NCBI GenBank assembly: GCA_905373795.1
Contig: CAJPUO010000006.1
Span: 1 to 33,395, forward strand
Origin: Candidatus Saccharimonadota bacterium
GTDB taxonomy: Bacteria; Patescibacteriota; Saccharimonadia; Saccharimonadales; Saccharimonadaceae
Reading direction: 5' to 3'
Length of the DNA: 33,395 nucleotides
How positions within the stretch are numbered: position 1 is the stretch's first letter; each line of letters starts with the position of its first letter. Positions 20,400-29,951 of this stretch are shown piece by piece. Made by a program: the position numbers and the translations under genes. The notes under the pieces were generated by a model that worked only from the letters and a program-made list of their open reading frames with translations, was not told the origin of the DNA and ran no database searches.

Positions 20400-23090
20400 A
20401 TGCAAATTATTTCATGGACTATTGAGATGCTGCTGCAATGGTATGTGTGGATGCCAATTGTTGCCATCCTGTCTTTCTTAACTTGGCGCAATTACCAGCG
20501 CGCCGATGAGTTTGAGCCGGCCGAAAGCGTCCTGTTGATTCTGGAAATCCCTAAAGCCAACGATAAAAAGGAACTAGCCGCCGAGCAGCTATTCGCCAGC
20601 CTGCACGGCATTCTGCGCGATAAAAAAGAATTGCGCCTATCTGGCGGGCAGCAAGAGCATATTAGCTTTGAGATCGCCTCGGTTAACGGCCAGATTCGCT
20701 TTTATGTCTGGACGCCAAGGACACTGCAAAGTTTCGTCGAGGGGCAAATTTACTCGCAATATCCAACTGTCCAAATTCATCAAGCTGATGAGGATTATAC
20801 CGAGCACGAACGCAGCCACGAAATTGCCTATTCTGCCGAGTTGACCATGACCGCTTCCGAATTCTTACCAATTCGCACCTTTCAAAGCTTTGAAGTCGAC
20901 CCGTTGGCGGGCATTACCGGCACGCTGGCAAAATTGGAAACGACCGGCGAAGAATTATGGATTCAAGTTTTAACGCGGCCAATTACTGATGATTGGCAGC
21001 ATGCCGCAGATAGATATATTGATAATTTGAAAAATGGGCGCGTACTATCATTGCCAGGTTTCGGCGGCGGCATGCAGTGGCTTGTCAGCCTGATTGGCGC
21101 ATTATGGCAGCCGCCAGAGCCTGGAGAAAACGGCGCAAAAACCGTAGAATTATCCGAGCGCGACAAAACCCGCATCGCCGAGGCCGAGAAAAAATCGCAA
21201 AAATTAGGCTACGAAGTAAAAATCCGCTTAGCGTATCTAGGCGAAAGCCAAACCAACGCCAAGCTCCGCATGCAGGCGCTGGTCGGCACTTTCAAACAAT
21301 TTAACTCAACCAATTTGAACGGATTTAAGGCTACGAAATCAGCATTCGGCAAAGAATTCTTAAATAAATATCGGCGGCGGGCATTTTACGGCGAAGGATT
21401 TGTCCTGAATATTGAGGAGCTGGCCTCTGTCTTCCACTTGCCGCACACCAACGTGGAAACGCCAAACATCGTCTGGGCCAGCGCCAAAACCGCTGAACCG
21501 CCGTCCAAGCTGCCTGTCCTGACTGGCAGCGACGCTAATGACGACCAAATTTCCGCTTTCGGTGTCACCAATTTCCGCGGCATCAACCACCAGTTCGGTA
21601 TGCTGCGCTACGACCGCTCGCGCCACGTTTACATCATCGGCCAGACCGGAGCAGGCAAGTCGGGGTTGCTAGAGTTATTCGCGCTCAGCGACATTTTTCA
21701 CAATCAAGGCTACGCCATCATCGACCCGCACGGCGACTTCGCCATCAACAACATGAAATTCATCCCCGGCTCACGGCTGAACGACGTCGTCTATTTCAAC
21801 CCGGCCGACACCGCCTATCCGCTTGGCTTCAACCCGCTGGAAGTCACCAACCCGAACCAAAAAACCAACATTTCATCAGAAGTCATCGGCGTCCTGAAGC
21901 GCATGTTTGGCGAGAGTTGGGGGCCGCGGCTGGAGTACATTTTGCGCTACACCATCCTGGCGCTGCTTGACCGGCCAGAGACAACCATGCTGGACATCAC
22001 CCGCATGCTGACTGATAAAAACTTCCGCAAAGAAACGCTGGGCTATTGCCGCGACACCGTGGTCTTGCAGTTCTGGAACGTCGAATTCGCCAGCTGGAAC
22101 GACAAGTTCGTCGCTGAGGCCGTCGCACCAGTCCTCAACAAGGTCGGCGCCTTTACCGCTAACCCAATCATCCGCAACATCATCGGCCAGCCCAAATCCA
22201 CCTTCAATATCCGCCAAATTATGGACGAGGGCAAAATCCTCATCGTCAATCTATCCAAAGGCCTCATCGGCGAGGATAATGCCGCCATCCTCGGCTCGTT
22301 CTTAGTCACCAAGATTCAGCTGGCCGCCATGAGCCGCTCTGACATCCCAGACATCCGCGACCGCCGTCCATTCTATCTTTACGTCGACGAATTCCAGAAC
22401 TTCGCCACCGATTCATTTGCCACCATCCTGTCCGAAGCCCGCAAGTACGGCCTCAACCTGACCGTCGCCAACCAGTACATCTCACAGATGAACGACACGG
22501 TCCGCGATGCGGTCTTCGGCAACGTCGGCACCATGATATCGTTCCGTGTGTCTGCCGACGACGCGCCGATCCTAGCCAAGCAATTTGAGCCGAATTTCGA
22601 AGCCCTTGACCTCTTACAGATGCACAATCGTAACTTCGTCATCAACATGGTTATCGGGGGAGAGAAGACTCCAGCTTTCTCCGCACGCACTCTCGAGCTC
22701 CCGCCAAGCCAAGCCGACAACACGCCGCACATCATCGAACATTCGCGGCGCATGTACTCGCGAAACAGGGAAGACGTCGAGCGAGAGATTAATGCCGCCA
22801 TCATGCCAAACCACCGCCCAAAAAATCAACCAGCCCAGCCACGCCCGCAAGCTGTCGCTGCAGCCGCATTAGCCCAGCCTGTTAAAAAGGCCGCTAGTCA
22901 ACCAGCTCAAAAAACCAACACTGCCGCCAACGCCCAACTGGCTACGCCGCAAACCGCCACGAACAGCGGCGAGGTTATCTTGCAAATCCGCGGCAATAAC
23001 ACACTCGATAAGCCAGCAGATTCAACCAACCCGGCCGCCGCTACCACGCCTAAAAAACGGCGGCGAAGGCGGAAGAAGAGTACTGTATAA
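20400..23090 (+). CDS. Type IV secretion / conjugation-type ATPase (DUF87/TraG-like)
   Basis: An 896-residue protein with an N-terminal transmembrane helix (about 15-28) and a long region of about 380 residues of unknown fold. A P-loop ATPase domain follows: Walker A GQTGAGKSG from residue 414, Walker B YVDEFQNF (D663, E664), and ARKYGLNLTVANQYISQM typical of TraG/VirD4/HerA-type hexameric motors. The last 120 residues are Ala/Gln/Pro-rich and end in a basic RRRRKKSTV tail. Such proteins energise DNA or pilus transport at the membrane. No other T4SS genes are adjacent, so its partners must lie elsewhere. It could belong to a DNA-uptake or type IV-like system. Confidence 0.85.
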   Translation: MQIISWTIEMLLQWYVWMPIVAILSFLTWRNYQRADEFEPAESVLLILEIPKANDKKELAAEQLFASLHGILRDKKELRLSGGQQEHISFEIASVNGQIRFYVWTPRTLQSFVEGQIYSQYPTVQIHQADEDYTEHERSHEIAYSAELTMTASEFLPIRTFQSFEVDPLAGITGTLAKLETTGEELWIQVLTRPITDDWQHAADRYIDNLKNGRVLSLPGFGGGMQWLVSLIGALWQPPEPGENGAKTVELSERDKTRIAEAEKKSQKLGYEVKIRLAYLGESQTNAKLRMQALVGTFKQFNSTNLNGFKATKSAFGKEFLNKYRRRAFYGEGFVLNIEELASVFHLPHTNVETPNIVWASAKTAEPPSKLPVLTGSDANDDQISAFGVTNFRGINHQFGMLRYDRSRHVYIIGQTGAGKSGLLELFALSDIFHNQGYAIIDPHGDFAINNMKFIPGSRLNDVVYFNPADTAYPLGFNPLEVTNPNQKTNISSEVIGVLKRMFGESWGPRLEYILRYTILALLDRPETTMLDITRMLTDKNFRKETLGYCRDTVVLQFWNVEFASWNDKFVAEAVAPVLNKVGAFTANPIIRNIIGQPKSTFNIRQIMDEGKILIVNLSKGLIGEDNAAILGSFLVTKIQLAAMSRSDIPDIRDRRPFYLYVDEFQNFATDSFATILSEARKYGLNLTVANQYISQMNDTVRDAVFGNVGTMISFRVSADDAPILAKQFEPNFEALDLLQMHNRNFVINMVIGGEKTPAFSARTLELPPSQADNTPHIIEHSRRMYSRNREDVEREINAAIMPNHRPKNQPAQPRPQAVAAAALAQPVKKAASQPAQKTNTAANAQLATPQTATNSGEVILQIRGNNTLDKPADSTNPAAATTPKKRRRRRKKSTV

Positions 23091-23101
23091 ATAAACATTC
23101 C

Positions 23102-23983
23102 CTATTTATGCTTATCGCAAGCTATGCCGTCACCGTCTCTATCAAGATGCGGCGAATACCCCGGTTCGCCGCGGCGCATATGGCTATAGCCGGCAGCACG
23201 CGCCTCCTTACAGCTGCGGAAATTCAACTCTGCTGGAGCTGGCTGCGACGGCGCAGGGGCCGACTGGCGTTGACGCGTCCTAGCCGCAGCGGACGCTTCC
23301 TCCCGTCTTTTTCTTTCTTCTGCTTCTTTTTGAACCTTCTCGGCGCGCTCTTTTTCTTCCTGCTTGGCTTTTTCTAATTTGGCAATACGTTCAGAGAATG
23401 GCGTACGTTTGCCGTCTGGTAATTTACCAATATCTGACTTAGCGCGAGATATATTGTCATCACTCGATTGTTCTTCGGCTTTTTTGACTGATTCCTCAGC
23501 GCGCTTGAGAGCTTTTTCTAGCTCTTGTTTGTCATAATCAGCTTTTGTCTGACGATGAATCTTAATGGTCTTATCGCCGCGACGCTTGCCATCAACAACA
23601 GAGATAGAAATATCACTATCGCCCTCTGTGATGTCTTTAATTTCATACTTGATACTACCAGCTGAGTCTTTACGATCATGAACCTCAATTTTATTTTCCG
23701 ATATTTTTACTTCAGCGAATGAGCTAATGCCCGATATTTTAGCAAAGATTTCACGCCTATTCGTATGATAATCAAGTTTAATATTATCGTCCACGTCAGA
23801 AATAACGATAGGGACGTTGTCTTTTTCAAGACGAGCCTGTTCTGCGGCGCTATTGATTTGAGTAATGGCAAAAATTGCAACAATTACGCCGCCAAAAATC
23901 ATCCAGCCTCGCTTATATTTATTAACAGAAGGTTTATCTTTATTCTCTTTCTGTTGTGTTTGTCCAAAATTTTTTCTAACCAT
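23102..23983 (-). CDS. Membrane-anchored Excalibur-domain protein
   Basis: A 293-residue protein with a short basic cytoplasmic N-terminus, one transmembrane helix (MIFGGVIVAIFAITQI) and an Ig-like or beta region (about 55-130, NVPIVISDVDDNI to KTIKIHRQ). A long Glu/Lys-rich coiled coil (about 140-240) and a Pro/Ala linker lead to a C-terminal Excalibur calcium-binding domain (SCKEARAAGYSHMRRGEPGY, then DRDGDGIACD). The DxDxDG loop and paired Cys are intact. I start at ATG 23983 (MVRKNFGQ) with GGGAA nearby, rather than 24073, which would add an unlikely leader. It is probably surface-exposed. It is convergent with the ATPase gene, 11 bp apart. Confidence 0.82.
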   Translation of the reverse strand: MVRKNFGQTQQKENKDKPSVNKYKRGWMIFGGVIVAIFAITQINSAAEQARLEKDNVPIVISDVDDNIKLDYHTNRREIFAKISGISSFAEVKISENKIEVHDRKDSAGSIKYEIKDITEGDSDISISVVDGKRRGDKTIKIHRQTKADYDKQELEKALKRAEESVKKAEEQSSDDNISRAKSDIGKLPDGKRTPFSERIAKLEKAKQEEKERAEKVQKEAEERKRREEASAAARTRQRQSAPAPSQPAPAELNFRSCKEARAAGYSHMRRGEPGYSPHLDRDGDGIACDKHK

Positions 23984-24200
23984 TAATATTTCCCTACATA
24001 TTTTAATTAAGTTAATAGACAACTGTCGTCTAACCCTGCTTATAAAAATATCATAACACGCCCCAGACAACAATATAGCTTATAGCTTCTAAACATTTAG
24101 AGCAATCGCCCTAGTAATTAAGAACCCTGAGACACCATCACTACATCTGCGAACCCCAAGATAGAGCACGACGGTAAAAACCTCATAGAAAAGATCATGC

Positions 24201-24206
24201 TATACT
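24201..24206 (+). promoter_or_regulatory. -10 box of the DUF2726 gene
   Basis: TATACT lies 7 nt before ATG 24214 with no ribosome site, a leaderless arrangement. Confidence 0.5.
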
Positions 24207-24213
24207 TACACTA

Positions 24214-24711
24214 ATGGAAGTACTGTTTATCATAATCATAATTTTTGCCTTAGTGGTAATCGGCATAAAAACAAATAATATTACCAAAAAACCAAAGAGG
24301 GAATACACATACACTAAAAAAGCCTGCGCGATGACACGGCACGAGCTAACATTCTATAAAACCCTGCTTGAAGCAATAAGCAGCTGCGTAATCATCCCGC
24401 AAGCTCACTTAAGCATGTTTTTAGATCATAAGGTTTACGGACAGAACTGGAACAGGGCATTTTCAAGAATCAACGGCAAATCAGTGGATTTTCTTATTTG
24501 CACCAATGATATGAAACCACTCATAGCTATTGAACTTGACGACAACACCCATGATCGTCCTGACCGCCAAAAGCGCGACATTTTCGTTAACTCAATTATA
24601 AGCGATGCAAATATGCCCCTGTTGCGATTTAAGGCGGGTGAGTGGAATAGTGAAATCATCAAGCAAGAGGTCTCCCGCGCTCTTAAAGAATCAACGCTTG
24701 AAAAACTATAG
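24214..24711 (+). CDS. DUF2726-domain membrane-anchored protein
   Basis: A 165-residue protein with an N-terminal transmembrane helix (FIIIIIFALVVIGI) and a DUF2726 domain with restriction-endonuclease-like character. It contains MTRHELTFYKTLLEAI, VDFLICTNDMKPLIAIELDD, HDRPDRQKRDIFVNSII and a closing LLRFKAGEW. The ELxFY, DFxI, AIELDD and RFKA elements match the PD-(D/E)xK-like pattern of this family. Function is not established; a nuclease-like role in DNA uptake or defence is possible. The start is fixed by the nearby -10 box. Confidence 0.8.
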   Translation: MEVLFIIIIIFALVVIGIKTNNITKKPKREYTYTKKACAMTRHELTFYKTLLEAISSCVIIPQAHLSMFLDHKVYGQNWNRAFSRINGKSVDFLICTNDMKPLIAIELDDNTHDRPDRQKRDIFVNSIISDANMPLLRFKAGEWNSEIIKQEVSRALKESTLEKL

Positions 24712-25622
24712 AACAAAAAGCGAACTAATTATCCGCAGGTTTCTTAAAGTCATGCCAGAATAATTATCTAACAATTGCCAACATTTCATATATTCATAAA
24801 ACACTACCTTTAGCGATCAAAGCCCAAACCATAATCAATAACACAAATTAGCGCGCTAAAAGCCATTAATAGCCAATAGCAATAAAAACATGGAACATGG
24901 CAAATATAGATTTAGGACAATATAACATACCGGCAAACCCCAAACAGGGCGGTAACATAATTAATCGCCGCCGATATCTCCAAAAGTTTACAAACTACAT
25001 AAATTTATCTTGAAAAAAGACGATGGAGTAATCATGTTTCGTAGATAGTTCTAATGTCGCACAATGTACCTTTTACGAACTAATAAATACGTTCAACCGG
25101 ATGAATGAGAATATATCCAAAATAAACCAGCTTTCTTCCATTTATCGTTTTCCACCGCCAACACCTAGCAGGGCAACCTTAGCACTGCCAGACTAAAACT
25201 CTTAAGATTATTCTAAACTTTTTATACGTATTCTATTTACGTTAAGATAAACTATTTATTCCACGCCAGGCCCGCAGCCGTTAAACCAAACCAACGATAC
25301 CTAAAGCCGCCGGCACATGCTTTGTTGGCGTTTTTACAACCAAACTGCGTACATAAACATCATCGCGTACAAGCTTAAGCCAAGTTTTCCACACGCCGCC
25401 AAAGCCAGCCAGCAATCCACGCATTTGACTTTTTCTTAATTTTATTCCCCCGCTCCCCTAATTCGCCGCCCAGCTAATATTTGACTTTTTAGCATTTAGA
25501 TATAATAATATATAGTTTTTCGTTTTTTGCCCAGCCTCCCAAAAAAGAACAAAAAGAGAACTAAAACCGTAAATAGAGCAATGCCCGCCCCTGTTAATTA
25601 GACCACCCAACCGCCTATTCAG
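24712..25622. other. Long intergenic region without a clear large gene
   Basis: About 900 bp between the DUF2726 gene and ftsQ. It is AT-rich to about 25250, then A/C-rich on the plus strand. It holds one small minus-strand ORF (25281-25424). Three near-matches to DnaA boxes occur (TTATCCGCA near 24730, TTTTCCACC near 25147, TTTTCCACA near 25385). The sequence ATTTGACTTTTT is repeated (about 25423 and 25480). A candidate plus-strand promoter has TTGACT 25481-25486 and TATAAT/AATAAT 25501-25509. Genes on either side point toward it, so a replication origin is not favoured. It may contain a decayed gene or an unrecognised RNA. Confidence 0.4.
25281..25424 (-). CDS. Possible 47-residue protein
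   Basis: The minus-strand frame from ATG 25424 to TAA 25281 gives MRGLLAGFGGVWKTWLKLVR at its start and a plausible mix of hydrophobic and basic residues throughout. TAAAAT lies about 14 nt upstream as a candidate -10, but there is no ribosome binding site. No family was recognised. It could be a genuine small protein, a remnant, or chance. Confidence 0.35.
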   Translation of the reverse strand: MRGLLAGFGGVWKTWLKLVRDDVYVRSLVVKTPTKHVPAALGIVGLV

Positions 25623-26537
25623 CTATCTATAAAACGACCGCTGATCTACTCTGACATCAATATATGCTGGGGTTATCCCCTGCCCATCCAAGTGTTTTAT
25701 GGTAATAATCGCCTGCTTAACTTGCGGCTCAGCCGCCCTATCCACCGTCATTCGTATATAATAATCCCTGCCATCAACCTTAAACCAAACCTGGCGCACC
25801 GTGCCAGCTGGCAGTGTCGCCTCTGATACTTTTAGGTTATTTTGGGTAAACAAGGACACCGCCTGACCTAAGAAGCTTAAGAATTGCCGGTTAATGACCT
25901 CTTGGCCGCTTTTAGCAGGGATGCCGCTTTCATCCTTGACAGCTACCGTCGGCGCGTCAAAATAATTCTGCTCAAACGTCACGCCGCTTTCATCGACAAA
26001 ATATACTTTACTACCGGACGACCACTGAGCAACTGGCTGGCGAAATTGTAATTTTACTGACGATGAAGCCAAAGATTCGCCCTCGATTCGGATCGTTTTT
26101 ACCTCCGGAGCTTGCTGTAAAAAGAAGTTTATTAAACTATTATGATCCAAAAAAAATCGGAATCTTTCAGCTGGACGCGACGCATAATAATCGCTAAGGA
26201 TTTTAACATATTTGGCGGCGTTGCCAGAACTCTTCGGGTCGGGAGTTTGAATTGAAACATTAATCGTCAGCTGAGACAGCAGATATAACACAACTGCAAG
26301 CCCGCATACCGCGCCGAAAAAACGCCGGCTGGCTTTGCGCCGCTTTTTAATCAGCCGGTGCGCCTCCAACCGCTCGGATGTTTCCATCGGCGAAGCTGTC
26401 TGGCGACTGTTTAGCGTTCGGTTGCGCCGGTATGATTGCGGCGCCGGTATATCATCATAAATTTCAGCCTGGCGCCTCGCAGCAATCTCGCGGCGCGTCA
26501 ACTTAGGTTCTTTCTTTTTCAGAAAGCCAAATTTCAT
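25623..26537 (-). CDS. ftsQ: Cell division protein FtsQ/DivIB
   Basis: A 304-residue bitopic protein. A basic, disordered cytoplasmic region of about 75 residues is followed by one transmembrane helix (FFGAVCGLAVVLYLLSQL) and an extracytoplasmic part. That part contains a POTRA-like strand-helix-strand region (LINFFLQQAPEVKTIRIEG, then VKLQFRQPVAQWSS) and KVYFVDESGVTF. This is the expected layout and gene position for FtsQ/DivIB, which scaffolds FtsL and FtsI at the division septum. Sequence conservation in the family is low, so the call rests on topology, the strand pattern and the operon. It overlaps murG by 4 nt and is the last gene of the cluster. Confidence 0.82.
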   Translation of the reverse strand: MKFGFLKKKEPKLTRREIAARRQAEIYDDIPAPQSYRRNRTLNSRQTASPMETSERLEAHRLIKKRRKASRRFFGAVCGLAVVLYLLSQLTINVSIQTPDPKSSGNAAKYVKILSDYYASRPAERFRFFLDHNSLINFFLQQAPEVKTIRIEGESLASSSVKLQFRQPVAQWSSGSKVYFVDESGVTFEQNYFDAPTVAVKDESGIPAKSGQEVINRQFLSFLGQAVSLFTQNNLKVSEATLPAGTVRQVWFKVDGRDYYIRMTVDRAAEPQVKQAIITIKHLDGQGITPAYIDVRVDQRSFYR

Positions 26538-27697
26538 TTACGCCTGCCCTGCCGGCGAATTGTAGTTAATATCATATTTGACATATCGCGAGCAGCGTTC
26601 GGCTTGGCAAATTTACCAAAATTATTGCCCAAACCTTGCAGAATTTTCTGAGACCGCAGCAAGCCGATAATTTTCTTTGCCAAAATCTGGCTGTCGTCAT
26701 CCAGCTCGTCCTCTGTCACAATCACCGCCGCCAGCGCCTCTTGATACACCTTAGCATTCTTTAACTGGTGTCCAGCCGTCAGCCGGCCGTTTGGAATAAT
26801 GATAGTCGGTTTGTGTAACGCCGCCAGCTCCAACAGCGTCGTCGCGCCTGCCCTGGTCACCACCAAATCAGCCGCCGCCAAAACTTCCGCCATACCGTCA
26901 TGGACAAAAGCTTGCAGACGCCAACCGTCGCATTCGCTGACCGCTTCCTTCAATTGCTCATATTGCAAATTGCCAGAAATTAAAAACACCGATGATTCAG
27001 CCAGCAAATCCTCCCGAACCGCAACCACCGCCTCATTTATCCTGGCTGCACCCAAACCGCCGCCGGTAATCACCACGAGCGGCCGATTCGGGTCAAATTG
27101 CAGCTTAGACTTTAACTGGCGGCGCTCCTCGTCCGTATACGGCTTGAACTCCGCCGCAACCGGAATACCGACATACTTAGCTTTTTCCGGCGGATAATTA
27201 TAATATTTAAGTGGCGCGCCCGTGCCAATCGCCTTAGCGAACGGGCTTAGCAGCCGATTAGTTAATCCCGGGTGAGCATCAGAATCGTGCAGCACCAGTG
27301 GAATTTTTAGCAGCCGCGCCGCGTAGCCAGCCGGCAAGCAAACATAACCGCCCTTAATAAAAATCACATCCGGGCGCCAAATCAATAACTTAATAAAGCT
27401 TTGGCAAAACCCGATAACCACCTTAAAAGCATCGCGGACGTTTGGCAGCAAGATTGACGGACGAAGATGAAAACTAGTGCTTTTACCATGATAACGCCGC
27501 AATTTTCCAGCAATAATCAGCTCAACCGGAATAGTATCATCAAATTTGCTAAAAATTCCGCGGGCGCGGGCGCCAAATTTCCGATCGCACCAAAACCGCA
27601 GCTCGTGATCGCCTGATTTTTTCAACTCCCTAAATACGGCTACCACTGGCGTAACGTGTCCGCCCGAACCGCCGCCGACCGCTAAGATTCTTGCCAT
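26534..27697 (-). CDS. murG: UDP-GlcNAc:undecaprenyl-pyrophosphoryl-MurNAc-pentapeptide transferase MurG
   Basis: MurG adds GlcNAc to lipid I to make lipid II on the inner face of the membrane. The 387-residue GT-B protein opens with ARILAVGGGSGGHVTPV, the nucleotide-fold glycine loop. It contains PLVLHDSDAHPGLTNRLL, in which the usual E of HEQN is D, then VVITGGGLGAARINEAV and DLVVTRAGATTLLELAALHKPTI near the UDP-GlcNAc site. Length is slightly above the usual 355-360. Its start lies 68 nt inside the 3' end of ftsW, an unusually long overlap, and it overlaps ftsQ by 4 nt, indicating tight co-translation. Confidence 0.94.
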   Translation of the reverse strand: MARILAVGGGSGGHVTPVVAVFRELKKSGDHELRFWCDRKFGARARGIFSKFDDTIPVELIIAGKLRRYHGKSTSFHLRPSILLPNVRDAFKVVIGFCQSFIKLLIWRPDVIFIKGGYVCLPAGYAARLLKIPLVLHDSDAHPGLTNRLLSPFAKAIGTGAPLKYYNYPPEKAKYVGIPVAAEFKPYTDEERRQLKSKLQFDPNRPLVVITGGGLGAARINEAVVAVREDLLAESSVFLISGNLQYEQLKEAVSECDGWRLQAFVHDGMAEVLAAADLVVTRAGATTLLELAALHKPTIIIPNGRLTAGHQLKNAKVYQEALAAVIVTEDELDDDSQILAKKIIGLLRSQKILQGLGNNFGKFAKPNAARDMSNMILTTIRRQGRRK

Positions 27698-28922
27698 TAC
27701 TTCCCTCCTCTAATGGTTTATGTGATGTGTATCTGGAAATCTGAAAAACTAACCCAAGCGCCGCGGCGATAAACATCATGCTAGTACCGCCGTAACTTAA
27801 GAGCGGCAGCGGAATCCCCGTTAGCGGCGCCACGCCGGTCATCGCAGCGATATTCATAATAACATGCGACGCTACCCAGCCGAATACGCCAGCCGCAGCC
27901 AACCGCAGCCGCATGTCCGGCAATCTGGCAGACACGCGCAAAATTGACAATAACAGCGCCGTAAAAAGCGCTAAAATCGCCATCAAGCCGAGAAAGCCAA
28001 ATGTCTCGCCCATCACCGCGAAAATCGAGTCGTTAATCGCCTCGGGCAGATAACCGGTCGCCTGCACGCTCTTGCCAATCCCCAGGCCCAGCAGCCCGCC
28101 AGAACCAATCGCAATCCGCGCCTGCTGAATATGATAATCGCCGTCATCCTGGCTAGCTGAACGGCGGCTGTCGCCCTGTAAGAACGTTACTACGCGCTCA
28201 ATCCGGTGCGGCGACATAGCAATCATCAACACGCCAAGGATTAATACCGCGCCCAGCACCTTGGCGATGATCTTTCCATTCATCCCAGACACCACCAGCA
28301 TTGCCATAATAATCGCCACCAGCGACATGCCAGTCCCCAAATCCTTTTGCAAGAACACCACGATGATTAACGAAATCCCTGCCAATACCGCTACCGGCAC
28401 AAGCGTTTCCTGCATATCGTTGATCTTCTCCTGTTTGACGCGTTTGCTTAAAAACCCCGCCAGAAACACCAGCACGCCGTATTTTAGCAGCTCCGACGGC
28501 TGAAGACTGCCTAATTGCCCCAAATAAAACCAGCGGTAAGCCCCGTTCGTGCCTTTGGCAATTGGCAGATGAAGAACTGCGCCCATAATCACCAGCAGCA
28601 CGCATAAAACCAGCCCTGTGAAAAAAATCTGTTTCGCGTACTTATTAAACCATGCTAGCGGTAACAGCGCGCAAACCGCAAACGCTGCGACGGCAATAAC
28701 AACGCTAACCAATTGCTTATTAAAAAAGAAGTTACTATCATAATGCGTACCGTATGCATAATTTAGCACATTTGCCCGCTGCGGCCCCAGCGCGTACATG
28801 ACCACCAATCCCAGCATTAACAGCAGTCCCATATACAAAGCAATCTGATACATCGGTCGATGGCGGCGGATTGGCACGACTTTACTAGCGTTGCGCTTAA
28901 AGACAGCTAAACTACGCAACAT
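27630..28922 (-). CDS. ftsW: SEDS-family peptidoglycan glycosyltransferase FtsW
   Basis: A 430-residue polytopic membrane protein of the SEDS family (FtsW/RodA), which polymerises lipid II. About ten hydrophobic helices are visible. Signature segments are ANGAYRWFYLG-like GTNGAYRWFYLG, QPSELLKYGVLVFLA, FLQKDLGTG, and near the end GVAPLTGIPLPLLSYGGTSMM. The C-terminal tail is basic (SGRRRFGRTRYASGSRI) and is encoded in the stretch that overlaps the murG start. Position between mraY and murG supports FtsW rather than RodA. The start overlaps mraY by 11 nt, with a G-rich ribosome site inside mraY. Confidence 0.94.
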   Translation of the reverse strand: MLRSLAVFKRNASKVVPIRRHRPMYQIALYMGLLLMLGLVVMYALGPQRANVLNYAYGTHYDSNFFFNKQLVSVVIAVAAFAVCALLPLAWFNKYAKQIFFTGLVLCVLLVIMGAVLHLPIAKGTNGAYRWFYLGQLGSLQPSELLKYGVLVFLAGFLSKRVKQEKINDMQETLVPVAVLAGISLIIVVFLQKDLGTGMSLVAIIMAMLVVSGMNGKIIAKVLGAVLILGVLMIAMSPHRIERVVTFLQGDSRRSASQDDGDYHIQQARIAIGSGGLLGLGIGKSVQATGYLPEAINDSIFAVMGETFGFLGLMAILALFTALLLSILRVSARLPDMRLRLAAAGVFGWVASHVIMNIAAMTGVAPLTGIPLPLLSYGGTSMMFIAAALGLVFQISRYTSHKPLEEGSNGKNLSGRRRFGRTRYASGSRI

Positions 28923-29949
28923 GACCCCCCGCCAAAGCCAGCATCACGCCGATAAACGCCATCACGCAGCCAATCACCCAAAACCGCATCGTCACCTTGG
29001 TTTCCGGCCAGCCGATAGCTTCCAAATGATGATGAATCGGCGCCGATAAGAAAATCTTGCGCTTAAAGAATTTTTTACTAAAAATCTGTATCAAACTGGA
29101 GCCCGCCTCAATTACAAATAACAGTCCAATTACTGGCAGCAGCAACAGCGAATCCGTCAGCATCGCCACCACCCCTAAACTAGCGCCGTAAGCAAAGCTG
29201 CCAACATCGCCCATGAAAAACCGCGCCGGATAAATATTAAACCACAAATAACTCAGCAGCACACCAACCACCGTAAAGCAAAATCCTGCCAGTAGCACCT
29301 GCTGCTGCAACAGCGCAATCACCCCGAACGCGCCGAAACTAGCACCCAAGAGACCGCCAGCCAGCCCGTCCATGCCATCGGAAATATTAACCGCATTACC
29401 AGTCGCCACCACCGCAAATGCAAACAACGGGATGATCAGCCAACCGACATTCACATCCCCCATAAACGGCACGTGAAAACTCATCACGCCTAATTTGGCG
29501 AAGAAGAACCAACCGAGAACCGCGCCAATAAGCGTAATTAGCGCAAACTTCACCGGGCTGCGCAAGCCCGCCGCACCGCCGCCTGTACCGCGAATATTGA
29601 TAATATCATCGATCAAGCCAACCGCGCCGCCGCCCAGCAGCGCTGCCAGCGGCAGCCACGTCTGCGCCCGATCTAAATTACAGAAAAACGTCACTATAAA
29701 AATCGCGATCACGCCGATCACGCCAGCCATTGTCGGAATATTGCGCTGCAATTTCGCCGCTTGGAATTTGGCAAAAATCTTCAATTTCTTACCGTCGGTA
29801 CTCTCTGAGCGCTGCCGCTTCCAAAACCGGTATCGGTAAGCAAAAAACGTATAAATCGGCGTTAAAAACATCGCCAATAAAAACGCCCCGACGCTGAGTA
29901 AAAATACGTGCGTTAATTCGTTAGTCATTGTTTGTAAAGCGGTTGCCAT
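28912..29949 (-). CDS. mraY: Phospho-MurNAc-pentapeptide transferase MraY
   Basis: MraY transfers phospho-MurNAc-pentapeptide to undecaprenyl phosphate, forming lipid I. The 345-residue protein has about ten transmembrane helices. Family motifs are IPTMAGVIG, GLIDDIINI (catalytic Asp pair), NAVNISDGMDGLAGG, FFMGDVGSFAYG and APIHHHLEAIGWPE. The start at ATG 29949 follows GGATAACC and lies 2 nt after the ftsI stop. Length and motifs are normal. Confidence 0.95.
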   Translation of the reverse strand: MATALQTMTNELTHVFLLSVGAFLLAMFLTPIYTFFAYRYRFWKRQRSESTDGKKLKIFAKFQAAKLQRNIPTMAGVIGVIAIFIVTFFCNLDRAQTWLPLAALLGGGAVGLIDDIINIRGTGGGAAGLRSPVKFALITLIGAVLGWFFFAKLGVMSFHVPFMGDVNVGWLIIPLFAFAVVATGNAVNISDGMDGLAGGLLGASFGAFGVIALLQQQVLLAGFCFTVVGVLLSYLWFNIYPARFFMGDVGSFAYGASLGVVAMLTDSLLLLPVIGLLFVIEAGSSLIQIFSKKFFKRKIFLSAPIHHHLEAIGWPETKVTMRFWVIGCVMAFIGVMLALAGGHVA

Positions 29950-29951
29950 GG

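Noticed and set aside
24712..25622. Chromosomal replication origin
   Set aside because: The DnaA-box-like sequences each carry a mismatch, dnaA/dnaN are absent, and flanking genes converge rather than diverge.
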